A stretch of 64,000 nucleotides of DNA from Pseudomonas sp. Choline-02u-1 (GTDB lineage: Bacteria; Pseudomonadota; Gammaproteobacteria; Pseudomonadales; Pseudomonadaceae), in NCBI RefSeq assembly GCF_002836515.1, contig NZ_PJBC01000006.1, forward strand, positions 1 to 64,000, given 5' to 3'. A program made the translations under genes and the position numbers. Position 1 is the first letter of the stretch, and the number at the start of each line of letters is the position of its first letter. Shown here one piece after another: positions 35,807 through 43,851 of the stretch. The notes under the pieces were generated by a model. It had not been told where the DNA came from. It saw nothing but the letters and a program-made list of their open reading frames with translations, and made no database searches.

Positions 35807-38256
35807 GCCGGCACCTCCAGGTTTTTCACGGGGATCACATCGAATTCTTTCTTCAGTTGCGGCTGCGCCAGGCGCTCCTTCCACGGGTCCTGTTCGAACG
35901 ACAGGGAGAATTGCAGCCGCTCGTTCAGGGCCTTGCGCCGCTCGGCGTCTTCGAGCACGTTCTTCTTGATGTGCTCCATGCCGACCCGTTGCAGGTAGTG
36001 CACGGTGCGCTCGAGGTAGAAGGCTTCTTCGCGGTAGAGCTGCAGGAACGCGCCGTTGTATTCACGGACTTCCTCGGCAGTCTTGAGCTTGACGAAGAAC
36101 TCGGCGACTTCGGTCTTGATCCCGCCGTTGCCACCGATGTACATCTCCCAGCCGGAGTCGACGCCGATGATTCCTACGTCCTTGATGCCCGCTTCCGAGC
36201 AGTTGCGTGGGCAACCGGACACGGCCAGCTTCACCTTGTGCGGCGACCACATGTTGAACAGGTCGTGCTCGAGTTCGATGCCCAGTTGCGTCGAGTTCTG
36301 TGTGCCGAAGCGGCAGAATTCGCTGCCGACACAGGTTTTCACCGTGCGGATGGATTTGCCGTAGGCGTGACCGGACGGCATGTCGAGGTCTTTCCAGACG
36401 CCGGGCAGGTCCTGCTTTTTGATTCCCAGCAAGTCGATGCGCTGACCGCCGGTGACCTTGACCATCGGCACGTTGTATTTGTCGGCCACATCGGCGATCC
36501 GGCGCAGTTCCGATGGGTTGGTGACGCCGCCCCACATGCGCGGCACCACCGAATAGGTGCCATCCTTCTGGATGTTGGCGTGGGCGCGTTCGTTGATCAG
36601 GCGTGATTGTGGGTCATCCTTGGCTTCGCCCGGCCAGGTGGAAATCAGGTAATAGTTGAGCGCCGGGCGACAGGTCGCACAGCCATTGGGCGTGCGCCAG
36701 TTCAGGTAACTCATGGTCTCGGCGATGGTCAGCAGGTGTTCCTGACGGATCGCCTGACGAATCTGCCCGTGGTTGAGGTCACTGCAACCGCAGATGGCTT
36801 TTTCGCTTTTCGGTTTGACGTCCGCCGCGCCACCCACCGTGTTGATCAGGATCTGCTCGACCAGGCCAGCGCAGGAACCGCAGGAGCTGGCGGCTTTGGT
36901 GTGTTTCTTCACTTCATCGACGCTGAACAGGCCGTGTTCCTGAATCGCCTTGACGATGGTGCCCTTGCACACACCGTTGCAGCCGCAGACTTCGGCGCTG
37001 TCGGCCATGACCATGGCTTTGTCCTGGCCCTGATGTCCTACGTCGCCTAAAGCGTTTTCGCCGAACATGAGGTGATCGCGGATCTCACCGATGGCGTGAT
37101 TCTCACGAATCTGGCGGAAATACCAACCGCCATCTGCCGTATCGCCGTACAGGCACGCGCCGACCAACACGTCATCCTTGATCACCAGTTTTTTATACAC
37201 ACCGCCGATCGGGTCGGAGAGGGTGATGGTCTCGGTGCCTTCGCCGCCCATAAAATCGCCGGCGGAGAACAGGTCGATGCCGGTGACTTTGAGTTTGGTC
37301 GAGGTCACTGAACCCTGATAGCGAGCGAAACCCAATTGGGCGAGGTGGTTGGCGCAGACTTTGGCCTGTTCGAACAACGGTGCGACCAGACCGTAGGCGA
37401 TGCCGCGATGGCTGGCGCATTCGCCGATTGCGTAGATGCGCGGGTCATAGGTTTGCAGGGTGTCGTTGACCAGAATCCCGCGATTGCACGGGATGCCGGC
37501 CTTTTCTGCCAGTTCGGTGTTGGGGCGGATGCCGGCGGCCATCACCACCAGATCGGCAGGAATGATGTCGCCGTTCTTGAACTGCACCGAGCCGACCCGG
37601 CCATTGCCGGCGTCGTGCAGGGCTTGGGTCTGTTCGCACAGGCGAAAATGCAGGCCACGGGATTCCAGCGCCGATTGCAGAAGCTGGCCGCTGGTCTTGT
37701 CCAGTTGCCGCTCGAGCAGCCATTCGCCGAGGTGCACCACGGTCACGTGCATGCCGCGCAGCATCAGGCCGTTGGCCGCTTCGAGGCCGAGCAGGCCGCC
37801 GCCGATGACCACGGCGTGCTTGTGGGTCCTGGCGGTGTCGATCATGGCCTGGGTGTCGGCGATGTCGCGGTAACCGATCACGCCCTGCAACGTATTGCCG
37901 GGGATTGGCAGGATGAAAGGGGTCGAACCGGTGGCGATCAGCAGGCGATCATATTCGGCCTCGGTGCCGTCCTCGGCAATCACTCGGCGCTTGACCCGGT
38001 CGATCTCCACCACTTTGCGGTTGAGCAGCAGCTTGATGTTGTTTTCCAGGTACCAGTCGAGGTCGTTGAGGACGATCTCTTCAAACGTCTGCTCGCCGGC
38101 CAGCACCGGCGACAGCAGGATGCGGTTGTAGTTGGTGTGCGGTTCGGCGCCGAAGACGGTGATGTCGTAGAGCTCGTTGCTCAGCTTGAGCAGTTCTTCC
38201 AGGGTACGCACCCCGGCCATGCCATTGCCGATCATCACCAGTTTGAGTTTTTTCAT
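35803..38256 (-). CDS. nirB: Nitrite reductase (NADH) large subunit
   Basis: Reduces nitrite to ammonium with siroheme and [4Fe-4S], 817 residues. Order of domains: FAD/NADH oxidoreductase (MIGNGMAGVRTLEELL, then VVIGGGLLGLEAANGL, residues 1-400), a BFD-like cysteine domain with two repeats (CGCNGVCKGT, SCGSCAGL, CGCSDLNHG), ferredoxin-like half-domain, and the siroheme site with the cysteine pairs GSEFCRFGTQNS and SGCPRNCSEAGIKD. The ATG at 38256 has GGAGAACCTG before it. Its mRNA leader carries a predicted NasT-controlled attenuator. Confidence 0.95.
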   Translation of the reverse strand: MKKLKLVMIGNGMAGVRTLEELLKLSNELYDITVFGAEPHTNYNRILLSPVLAGEQTFEEIVLNDLDWYLENNIKLLLNRKVVEIDRVKRRVIAEDGTEAEYDRLLIATGSTPFILPIPGNTLQGVIGYRDIADTQAMIDTARTHKHAVVIGGGLLGLEAANGLMLRGMHVTVVHLGEWLLERQLDKTSGQLLQSALESRGLHFRLCEQTQALHDAGNGRVGSVQFKNGDIIPADLVVMAAGIRPNTELAEKAGIPCNRGILVNDTLQTYDPRIYAIGECASHRGIAYGLVAPLFEQAKVCANHLAQLGFARYQGSVTSTKLKVTGIDLFSAGDFMGGEGTETITLSDPIGGVYKKLVIKDDVLVGACLYGDTADGGWYFRQIRENHAIGEIRDHLMFGENALGDVGHQGQDKAMVMADSAEVCGCNGVCKGTIVKAIQEHGLFSVDEVKKHTKAASSCGSCAGLVEQILINTVGGAADVKPKSEKAICGCSDLNHGQIRQAIRQEHLLTIAETMSYLNWRTPNGCATCRPALNYYLISTWPGEAKDDPQSRLINERAHANIQKDGTYSVVPRMWGGVTNPSELRRIADVADKYNVPMVKVTGGQRIDLLGIKKQDLPGVWKDLDMPSGHAYGKSIRTVKTCVGSEFCRFGTQNSTQLGIELEHDLFNMWSPHKVKLAVSGCPRNCSEAGIKDVGIIGVDSGWEMYIGGNGGIKTEVAEFFVKLKTAEEVREYNGAFLQLYREEAFYLERTVHYLQRVGMEHIKKNVLEDAERRKALNERLQFSLSFEQDPWKERLAQPQLKKEFDVIPVKNLEVPA

Positions 38257-38326
38257 CAGGTTCTCCGGGAGCTGCGGCTGGCCTCTGGTGGGCCGTCGGG
38301 CCTTGCTCGACAAATTTTGCGCAAAC

Positions 38327-38368
38327 AAAAAAAAGGCGTCCCGCTAGTTGCCTAGCGAGGACGCCTTT
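38327..38368 (-). terminator. Attenuator terminator in the nirB leader
   Basis: On the minus strand GGCGTCC-A-less stem: GGCGTCC pairs with GGGACGCC and CGCTAG with CTAGCG, 13 base pairs with one bulged base and a four-base loop, followed by eight T. It lies 70 bases before the nirB start codon, inside the transcript, so it must be bypassed for expression. Its 5' arm overlaps the second ANTAR-type hairpin. Confidence 0.85.
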
Positions 38369-38391
38369 GTCCTGGTCCCGTTCTCTCGGGA
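38358..38391 (-). promoter_or_regulatory. Paired hexaloop hairpins (ANTAR/NasT target) in the nirB leader
   Basis: Hairpin P1, 38391-38376: TCCCG, loop AGAGAA, CGGGA. Hairpin P2, 38373-38358: AGGAC, loop AAAGGC, GTCCT. Both loops have six bases with A at 1 and G at 4, the published signature of ANTAR antiterminator targets, and are two bases apart. P2 and the terminator share GGCGTCC and cannot form together. NasT, encoded 3.5 kb upstream, is the expected ligand. Confidence 0.8.
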
Positions 38392-38443
38392 AGCGCAGCC
38401 TTCGTCGTTGAAGGTTGGGCTTTATGTATGGTGAGAAAGGTAA

Positions 38444-38460
38444 TGCAGTGGTTGTGCCAA
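38444..38460 (-). promoter_or_regulatory. Candidate sigma-54 promoter of nirB
   Basis: Minus-strand TTGGCACAACCACTGCA matches TTGGCAC-N5-TTGCA with GG and GC separated by exactly ten bases. Start of transcription would be near 38433, 42 bases before hairpin P1. An approximate NtrC half-site (TGCACC) is at 38512. Confidence 0.75.
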
Positions 38461-38583
38461 CTTTGGAAGGCGCGGGTTTATTGGGGTTTGGTACGGCTCA
38501 CGAAATTTTTCTGCACCGAATGGAGGCGCGTTGCTCGTTCGTGGCGCGTTATCTATGGAGGACCTGGGGTGTCGGGTCTGGCG

Positions 38584-38650
38584 CCTTCGCGAGCAAGCCC
38601 GCTCCCACAGGGGAACGCGTTCTAACGTGGGAGCGGGCTTGCTCGCGAAT
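38584..38650. repeat. REP doublet, GGGAGCGGGCTTGCTCGCGA family
   Basis: TTCGCGAGCAAGCCCGCTCC and the inverted GGAGCGGGCTTGCTCGCGAA lie 14 bases past the kinase stop codon, where they may end or stabilise the nasA-kinase transcript. Confidence 0.8.
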
Positions 38651-38663
38651 GGCGCGCCTCGGT

Positions 38664-40334
38664 TCAACTGTGAAACAACAAAACCAGCAGCACAACATTC
38701 CCCAGCAACGCCACCAAAGCCATCGTCCGCCAGACCTTCAACGGCTCCCGCTCCAATAACGGCCGGGGCCGCACACTCAGGCTGCGCCGCTCACCCTGTT
38801 CCAGCACCAGCAACCACTCTTCGGCGGTTTCAAAGCGTTGCTGAGGATCGGCCGCGACGCCGCGTTCCAGACTCTGCGCCAGCCATTCCGGCAAGTCCGG
38901 GCGATAGCGACCGGGACTCACCGGCACGCCAAATCGAGGCCGCTGAAACGCTTCGATCTCACCGTAGGGAAAATGCCCGGTGAGCAGGTAATAGAGCGTT
39001 ACGCCGAGCGAATATAAATCCTGCTGTGCACTTGGCGGTTCGCCGCGAAACCCTTCCGGGGCGATAAAACTTGGCGTTCCCGGCAGTGTCGCCGGCGCGT
39101 CCTCCGAAAGTCCCGGGCAATAAGCCAGACCGAAATCCAGCACGCGCAGCTCGCCGTCCTCACCCAGCAACAGGTTTTCCGGTTTGATATCGCGATGCAG
39201 AATCTGCCGTCGATGCAGCAGGCCGACCGCACGCAACAGGCGCTCGGCGATGTCCTGCCACTGCGCCAATGGCAACGGGCCGCTGTGCTGAAACACTTCG
39301 GCCAGCGTCGTCCCGGGGTATTCGCGCATCACGTAATACAAATGCTGACGCTGAGGGCAGGCATGAATTTGCGGAAAATGCCGACCGGCGACGCGCCTGA
39401 GAAACCATTCTTCCGACAGCAACGCTTGCCCGGCCTGCGCATCGTCGGCCAGTCGCGTCGGCAAGGTCTTCAACAGCCAGGGCTGGGCCTGGCCGTCGAG
39501 CACGCGATACAGCAATGATTGCTGGCTCTGGCCGACGACGCTCTGCACTTGCCAGCCCTCGAACGCTTGCCCGGGTTTCAGCGCGGGCGGCAGCGGCCAC
39601 TGCTGCAGCTGCACCAGCGCATCGCCAATGCTCGCTTCGCCCAGCGCATCGACGCGCACCAGCAGGGCACTGGCGTTGTCCTGACTGCCGGCCAGATGCG
39701 CGGCGTTGACCAAGGTTTGCGCTGCGCTGTGCAGGTCCGGCTGATCACGCAGAATCGCCGCGATCGCGGTATCGCCCAAGGTCGACCAGACGCCGTCGCT
39801 GAGCAGCACGAAGCTTTCGCCCTCACACAGTTCGCCGTCGAGGAAATCCAGGACCAGATGCTGATCGAGCCCGAGCGCACGCTTGAGCACGTGTTGCATG
39901 CCCGGTTGCTCCCAGACGTGATCCTCGCTGATGCGCTGCAAACGCTCGGCGTGCCAGCGATAGACCCGGCAATCGCCAACATGGGCGAGGGTGAAGCGTC
40001 GACCGCGCATCACCAGCGCGCTGACCGTGGTCAGCAGCGGTTGCCCGCCGCCGTTGGCCTGCAGCCAGCGGTTTTGCGCAAGCAGCAGACGATCCAGCGC
40101 CTGGGCCACGCTCCAGGTTTCCGGCGTCGCGTAGTAGTCCAGCGCCAGCGCCTGCAACGTCGAACGCGCAGCGAGGCCGCCATCGGCGCACTGGCTGACG
40201 CCGTCGGCAATGGCAAACAGATAACCCTTGCCCAGCGCCAATGCCGGCGCCGGGGTCACCGCTCGCAGGGCGTCCTGATTCTCTGCGCGCGGCCCGGTGG
40301 CGCTGGCTTCGGCAAAGCTCAGTTGCAGGGCCAT
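38664..40334 (-). CDS. Membrane-anchored PP2C phosphatase / Ser-Thr kinase fusion
   Basis: 556 residues. N-terminal PP2C-type phosphatase (about 1-235: PRAENQDA, AIADGVSQ, LAHVGDCRVYR, LLSDGVWS, GSQDNASALLV supply metal-binding aspartates), then a eukaryotic-like kinase (about 265-520: lysine in WLLKTLPTR, HRDIKPENLLL, VLDFGLAY, IAPEGF), and a single C-terminal helix (VALLGNVVLLVLLF). Both activities look intact. It starts seven bases after nasA, so it is made with the nitrate transporter under nitrogen control. Its targets are unknown; the transporter or the reductases are candidates by location only. Confidence 0.88.
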   Translation of the reverse strand: MALQLSFAEASATGPRAENQDALRAVTPAPALALGKGYLFAIADGVSQCADGGLAARSTLQALALDYYATPETWSVAQALDRLLLAQNRWLQANGGGQPLLTTVSALVMRGRRFTLAHVGDCRVYRWHAERLQRISEDHVWEQPGMQHVLKRALGLDQHLVLDFLDGELCEGESFVLLSDGVWSTLGDTAIAAILRDQPDLHSAAQTLVNAAHLAGSQDNASALLVRVDALGEASIGDALVQLQQWPLPPALKPGQAFEGWQVQSVVGQSQQSLLYRVLDGQAQPWLLKTLPTRLADDAQAGQALLSEEWFLRRVAGRHFPQIHACPQRQHLYYVMREYPGTTLAEVFQHSGPLPLAQWQDIAERLLRAVGLLHRRQILHRDIKPENLLLGEDGELRVLDFGLAYCPGLSEDAPATLPGTPSFIAPEGFRGEPPSAQQDLYSLGVTLYYLLTGHFPYGEIEAFQRPRFGVPVSPGRYRPDLPEWLAQSLERGVAADPQQRFETAEEWLLVLEQGERRSLSVRPRPLLEREPLKVWRTMALVALLGNVVLLVLLFHS

Positions 40335-40341
40335 CGACGCC

Positions 40342-41553
40342 TCAGACCCGCGCTGCCGTCACCGCTGCCGAACCCCAGGTGGTCCTCCAGCGACGCTTGA
40401 CGCCGTGCAGGCCAAACCATGCCAGCACGCCGAGGCTGGCGAACAACCACAGCGCCAGTTGATAACTGCCGGTGCTTTGCTTGATCGCGCCCATGCCGGC
40501 CGCGAGGGCGAAGCCGCCGATACCGCCGGCCATGCCGATCAGCCCGGTCATCACGCCGATCTCCAGACGAAAACGCTGCGGCACTAGTTGGAAAACCGCA
40601 CCGTTGCCCGCGCCCAAGCCGAGCATGGTGCAGACGAAAAGCGCCAGCGCCGCGTAGGAACTTGGCAGATTGAAGCCGACGGCGGCGATGCAGATGGCAG
40701 CGACGGTGTACATCGCCAGCAAGGTGCGAATGCCGCCGAAGCGATCGGCCAGCGCGCCACCCAGTGGCCGCATCAGGCTGCCGCCGAACACGCAGGCAGC
40801 GGTGTAGTAGCCGGCGGTTACCGGGCTCAGACCGTATTGATCGTTGAAGTAACCGGGCAGGGCGCTGGCCAGGCCGATGAAGCCGCCGAAGGTGACGCTG
40901 TAGAAAAACATGAACCACCAGCTGTCGCGATCACCGAGGGCCTTGAAGTAGTCGGCCATGGCTTTCGGTTTTGGCCGCTGCGGGGCGTTTTTTGCCAACA
41001 GGGCGAACAGCACCAAGGTCAAAACCAGCGGGATCAGGGCGAAACCGAAGACATTGCTCCAGCCGAACGCGGCGGCAATCACTGGCGCCAGCAGCGCGGC
41101 GAACACGGTGCCGGAGTTGCCCGCACCGGCGATGCCCATGGCTTTGCCCTGATGCTCTGGCGGGTACCACTGCGAGGCCAGCGGCAGGGCCACGGCGAAC
41201 GACGCGCCGGCCATGCCGAGGAACAGGCCGAGGATCAGCGCCTGTTCATAACTGTGGATGCCGAGTTTCCAGGCGCCGAACAGCGCGCAGATGACGATGA
41301 CCTGGCCGATCAGTCCGGCGGTCTTGGGCGACAAGCGATCCGCGAGCATGCCCATGGCGAAGCGCAACACCGCGCCGGCGAGAATCGGCGTGGCGACCAC
41401 AAGGCCGCGTTGCTGGGTGGTCAGGTGCAGGTCGGCGGCAATCTGCACCGCCAGCGGGCCGAGCAGGTACCAGACCATGAAGCTCAGGTCGAAATACAGG
41501 AAGGCCGCGAACAGGGTCGGGGTATGGCCGGATTTCCAGAAGCTTGAATTCAT
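40342..41553 (-). CDS. nasA: MFS nitrate/nitrite transporter (NarK/NasA type)
   Basis: 403 residues with twelve predicted helices, imports nitrate for assimilation. Nitrate signatures are visible: GLFLGMAGASFAVALPLASQ and, in the second half, TGLIGMAGGIGGFALAAGMG. The start MNSSFWKSGHTPTLFAAFLYF at 41553 follows GAGGTG. Expression should depend on the upstream sigma-54 promoter and ANTAR attenuator. Followed after seven bases by the kinase/phosphatase gene. Confidence 0.92.
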   Translation of the reverse strand: MNSSFWKSGHTPTLFAAFLYFDLSFMVWYLLGPLAVQIAADLHLTTQQRGLVVATPILAGAVLRFAMGMLADRLSPKTAGLIGQVIVICALFGAWKLGIHSYEQALILGLFLGMAGASFAVALPLASQWYPPEHQGKAMGIAGAGNSGTVFAALLAPVIAAAFGWSNVFGFALIPLVLTLVLFALLAKNAPQRPKPKAMADYFKALGDRDSWWFMFFYSVTFGGFIGLASALPGYFNDQYGLSPVTAGYYTAACVFGGSLMRPLGGALADRFGGIRTLLAMYTVAAICIAAVGFNLPSSYAALALFVCTMLGLGAGNGAVFQLVPQRFRLEIGVMTGLIGMAGGIGGFALAAGMGAIKQSTGSYQLALWLFASLGVLAWFGLHGVKRRWRTTWGSAAVTAARV

Positions 41554-41648
41554 CGCGCACCTCGGCTGAAAAGAGTCTCGAAAGGAGTCATGCACAGCAG
41601 GTGGAGCGCCTGCACGGCCGCACCACCGGCCCCGCTCTGTGGGGCCAA

Positions 41649-41702
41649 AACGCAAAAACGCCGCTACCGGATCCGCGCGAGGGCGAATGGGGTGAGCGAC
41701 GT
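41649..41702 (-). terminator. Attenuator terminator in the nasA leader
   Basis: Minus-strand ACGTCGCT (41702-41695) pairs with AGCGGCGT (41665-41658), eight pairs with one G-U, and is followed by TTTTTGCGTTTT. The 29-base loop has its own CGGATCCG palindrome. It lies about 95 bases before nasA and its 5' arm overlaps hairpin P2. Confidence 0.7.
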
Positions 41703-41737
41703 CTTTGTCGTGGGTGGGGCAACCGCCGTTGGTTACC
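41697..41737 (-). promoter_or_regulatory. Paired hexaloop hairpins (ANTAR/NasT target) in the nasA leader
   Basis: P1, 41737-41718: GGTAACC, loop AACGGC, GGTTGCC (seven pairs). P2, 41710-41697: CGAC, loop AAAGAC, GTCG. Both loops are six bases with A1 and G4, separated by seven bases. The 3' arm of P2 is part of the terminator stem. The unrelated stem sequences compared with the nirB leader, with loop rules kept, argue for a real RNA signal. Confidence 0.8.
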
Positions 41738-41750
41738 TGTGCGGTTTACA

Positions 41751-41768
41751 TAGCGAGATTTGTGCCAA
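41751..41768 (-). promoter_or_regulatory. Candidate sigma-54 promoter of nasA
   Basis: Minus-strand TTGGCACAAATCTCGCTA has the -24 TGGCAC element and GC at -12, with exactly ten bases between GG and GC. Transcription would start near 41741, four bases before hairpin P1. Confidence 0.75.
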
Positions 41769-41774
41769 GGCTCG

Positions 41775-41815
41775 AAAAGATCGCAGCCTCGTTGCACTCG
41801 TCAGCTCCTACAGGA
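41775..41815. repeat. Single REP half, GATCGCAGCCTCG variant
   Basis: AAAGATCGCAGCCTCG...CGTCAGCTCCTACAGG is one arm of the GTAGGAGCTG family without its inverted partner. It ends next to the 113-bp repeat and starts seven bases upstream of the nasA -24 box. Confidence 0.65.
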
Positions 41816-41821
41816 GGCTCA

Positions 41822-41934
41822 GATCGTTCCCATGCTCCGCGTGGGAATGCCTCCATGGACGCTCTGCGTCCGCTCTTGCGAGGTGACGCAGAGCGTCACG
41901 TGATGCATTCCCACGCAGAGCGTGGGAACGATCA
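41822..41934. repeat. 113-bp intergenic palindromic repeat, copy 2
   Basis: Terminal GATCGTTCCCATGCTCCGCG and inverted CGCAGAGCGTGGGAACGATC with an inner GACGCTCTGCG / CGCAGAGCGTC pair. It ends two bases from the nasT stop codon. Confidence 0.8.
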
Positions 41935-41935
41935 T

Positions 41936-42511
41936 TCAGCCCAGCAACTCACTCATGGCAATGATCTGCTCCGCCACTTGAATAAGCTTCTGCTGGCGGC
42001 TCATGGCCTGGCGGCGCATCAGCGTGTAGGCCTCTTCCTCGTTGCAGTCCTTCATCTTCATCAGCAAACCCTTGGCCAGTTCGATGCGCTTGCGTTCGGC
42101 CAGTTGCTGGTCGCGCGCCTGCAATTGCGCGCGCAAGGCCTGGTCAGTCTCGAAGCGCGCCATCGCCACGTCGAGAATCGGCTGCAAGCGCTGTGCGTGA
42201 ATGCCTTCGACGATGTAGGCACTGACCCCGGACCTGATCGCCTGACGCATCACCCCTGGGTCATGTTCGTCGGTGAACATCACGATCGGCCGTGGCTGGT
42301 CGCGGCTGACCAGTACTACTTGCTCCATGACATCGCGGCTCGGTGACTCGGTATCGATCAGGATCACGTCCGGACGCACCGTTTCGACGCGCGCCGGCAG
42401 GTCGATGGTCAGGCCGGACTCATCGATCACTTCGAAGCCGGCCTCGGTCAGCGCCGCTTTCAGGCGTCCGACTTTTTTCGCGGTGTCGTTGATCAGCAGA
42501 ATGCGCAACAT
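41936..42511 (-). CDS. nasT: ANTAR-domain antiterminator NasT
   Basis: 191 residues. N-terminal receiver-like domain (about 1-118; the phosphoacceptor position is Asp53 in LIDTESPSRD), a coiled linker, and the C-terminal ANTAR RNA-binding domain (about 128-190: RIELAKGLLMKMKDCNEEEA, AYTLMRRQAMSRQQKLIQVA). NasT is held by NasS and, when nitrate or nitrite is present, released to bind leader RNA and prevent termination of nitrate assimilation genes (shown in Azotobacter and Paracoccus). It is 15 bases after nasS in the same operon. Confidence 0.93.
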   Translation of the reverse strand: MLRILLINDTAKKVGRLKAALTEAGFEVIDESGLTIDLPARVETVRPDVILIDTESPSRDVMEQVVLVSRDQPRPIVMFTDEHDPGVMRQAIRSGVSAYIVEGIHAQRLQPILDVAMARFETDQALRAQLQARDQQLAERKRIELAKGLLMKMKDCNEEEAYTLMRRQAMSRQQKLIQVAEQIIAMSELLG

Positions 42512-42526
42512 GTTCGCGATCTCCTG

Positions 42527-43738
42527 TCAGCGCTGGGCGAGTAGGGGGGTGGCGTCGTTCAGGGCGTGCAGTTTGAAACTGCGCGCATAGCCCGCCGGAT
42601 CGCTGCCATCCCAGACCTTGCCGTCGAGCAACTGGCTGCTGCGCAGGTCTGCATATGAAGTCGCGACACCGATAGCGCTGGCGGCCTCGCGATACAGATC
42701 CAGATGCTGAACCTGACGGGCGACGGCCAGATAATTCGGGTCCTCGCGCAACAGGCCCCAGCGGCGGAACTGGGTCATGAACCACATGCCGTCGGAAAGG
42801 TAGGGCAGATTGACCTCGCCATCGCCGTGAAAACGCAGCGCGTGCGGATCCTGCCAGCGATTGCCGAGGCCGTCGGCGTAGTCGCCCATAAAGCGCGGCT
42901 CGATGCAGGTGGCCGGGGTGTCGAGGTATTCCGCAGCGCTGAGTAATTGGGCGGTGCTGCGGCGGTTTTCCGGGCTTTGTTCGATGAAGCGGCTGGCCTC
43001 AAGAATGGCCATGACCAGCGCCCGCGCGGTGTTGGGGTATTGCTCGACGAACGCCCGGGTGCAGCCGAGGACTTTTTCCGGGTGGTCGGGCCAGATGCTC
43101 TGGCTGGTCGCCAGAGTGAAGCCGAGCCCCCGTTGCACCGCGCTGGCCGCCCAGGGTTCGCCGACGCAAAAACCGTCGATGCGCCCGGCTTGCAGGTGCG
43201 CGACCATTTGCGGCGGCGGCACTACCACACTGTTGACATCCTGCAACGGATGGATGCCCTGGCTCGCCAGCCAGTAATAAAGCCACATCGCGTGGGTGCC
43301 GGTGGGAAAGGTCTGGGCGAAGGTGAGTTTTGCGCGGCTTTGGTGCACGTGGCGGTCGAGCGCTTCAGGGCTGTTCACGCCAGCCTGTTGCAAGCCATGG
43401 GACAGGTTCAGGCTCTGGCCATTCTGGTTCAGGCCCATCAGCACCGCCATGTCGGTCGGGGCGACGCCGCCGATGCCCAGGTGCACCGCATAAATCAGCC
43501 CGTACAGGCTGTGCGCGGCATCCAGTTCGCCGCTGACCAGTTTGTCGCGCAGGTTGGCCCATGACGCCTGACGCTTGAGGTTCAGGGTCAGGCCGTAGGG
43601 TTGGGCGAAGCCCTGAGTGGCGGCGACCACCACCGAGGCGCAGTCGCTCAGCGCCATGAAACCGAGATTGATCGCGCTCTTTTCCGGCGCATCGCTGCCA
43701 TTGACCCAGGCCAGCGGCCCCAAGGACGTTTCGTTCAT
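42527..43738 (-). CDS. nasS: Nitrate sensor NasS (NrtA/CmpA-like binding protein)
   Basis: 403 residues related to the substrate-binding proteins of nitrate/bicarbonate ABC transporters (LNLKRQASWANLRDKLVSGE, GELDAAHSLYGLIYAVHLG, FCVGEPWAASAVQRGLGF) but with no signal peptide or lipobox, so it is cytoplasmic. No ABC permease or ATPase adjoins. NasS sequesters NasT until nitrate or nitrite binds. The start at 43738 follows GAGGTAGCGT. The leader has the same attenuator architecture as nasA and nirB. Confidence 0.92.
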   Translation of the reverse strand: MNETSLGPLAWVNGSDAPEKSAINLGFMALSDCASVVVAATQGFAQPYGLTLNLKRQASWANLRDKLVSGELDAAHSLYGLIYAVHLGIGGVAPTDMAVLMGLNQNGQSLNLSHGLQQAGVNSPEALDRHVHQSRAKLTFAQTFPTGTHAMWLYYWLASQGIHPLQDVNSVVVPPPQMVAHLQAGRIDGFCVGEPWAASAVQRGLGFTLATSQSIWPDHPEKVLGCTRAFVEQYPNTARALVMAILEASRFIEQSPENRRSTAQLLSAAEYLDTPATCIEPRFMGDYADGLGNRWQDPHALRFHGDGEVNLPYLSDGMWFMTQFRRWGLLREDPNYLAVARQVQHLDLYREAASAIGVATSYADLRSSQLLDGKVWDGSDPAGYARSFKLHALNDATPLLAQR

Positions 43739-43748
43739 ACGCTACCTC

Positions 43749-43797
43749 AAAAAAAACGCCGTCCCGGATTCTGCGCAGGCAAAACCCGGGGACGACG
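43749..43797 (-). terminator. Attenuator terminator in the nasS leader
   Basis: Minus-strand CGTCGTCCCCGG (43797-43786) pairs with CCGGGACGGCG (43767-43757), eleven pairs with one G-U and one bulge, followed by eight T that run straight into the GAGG of the nasS ribosome binding site. Confidence 0.8.
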
Positions 43798-43834
43798 CCA
43801 TTGTCCTGGCCTGCGCGCCGTCATTGGTCGGCAG
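43794..43834 (-). promoter_or_regulatory. Paired hexaloop hairpins (ANTAR/NasT target) in the nasS leader
   Basis: P1, 43834-43811: CTGCCGACC, loop AATGAC, GGCGCGCAG, paired with one bulge on each side. P2, 43805-43794: GAC, loop AATGGC, GTC, only three strong pairs. Both six-base loops have A1 and G4; the 3' half of P2 is part of the terminator stem. Stems are weaker than in the nasA and nirB leaders. Confidence 0.65.
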
Positions 43835-43851
43835 ACTGATGAGCGGGGTGG

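Noticed and set aside
38415..38983. Small plus-strand frames across the nirB control region and REP
   Set aside because: They translate a sigma-54 promoter and a REP; no coding signature.
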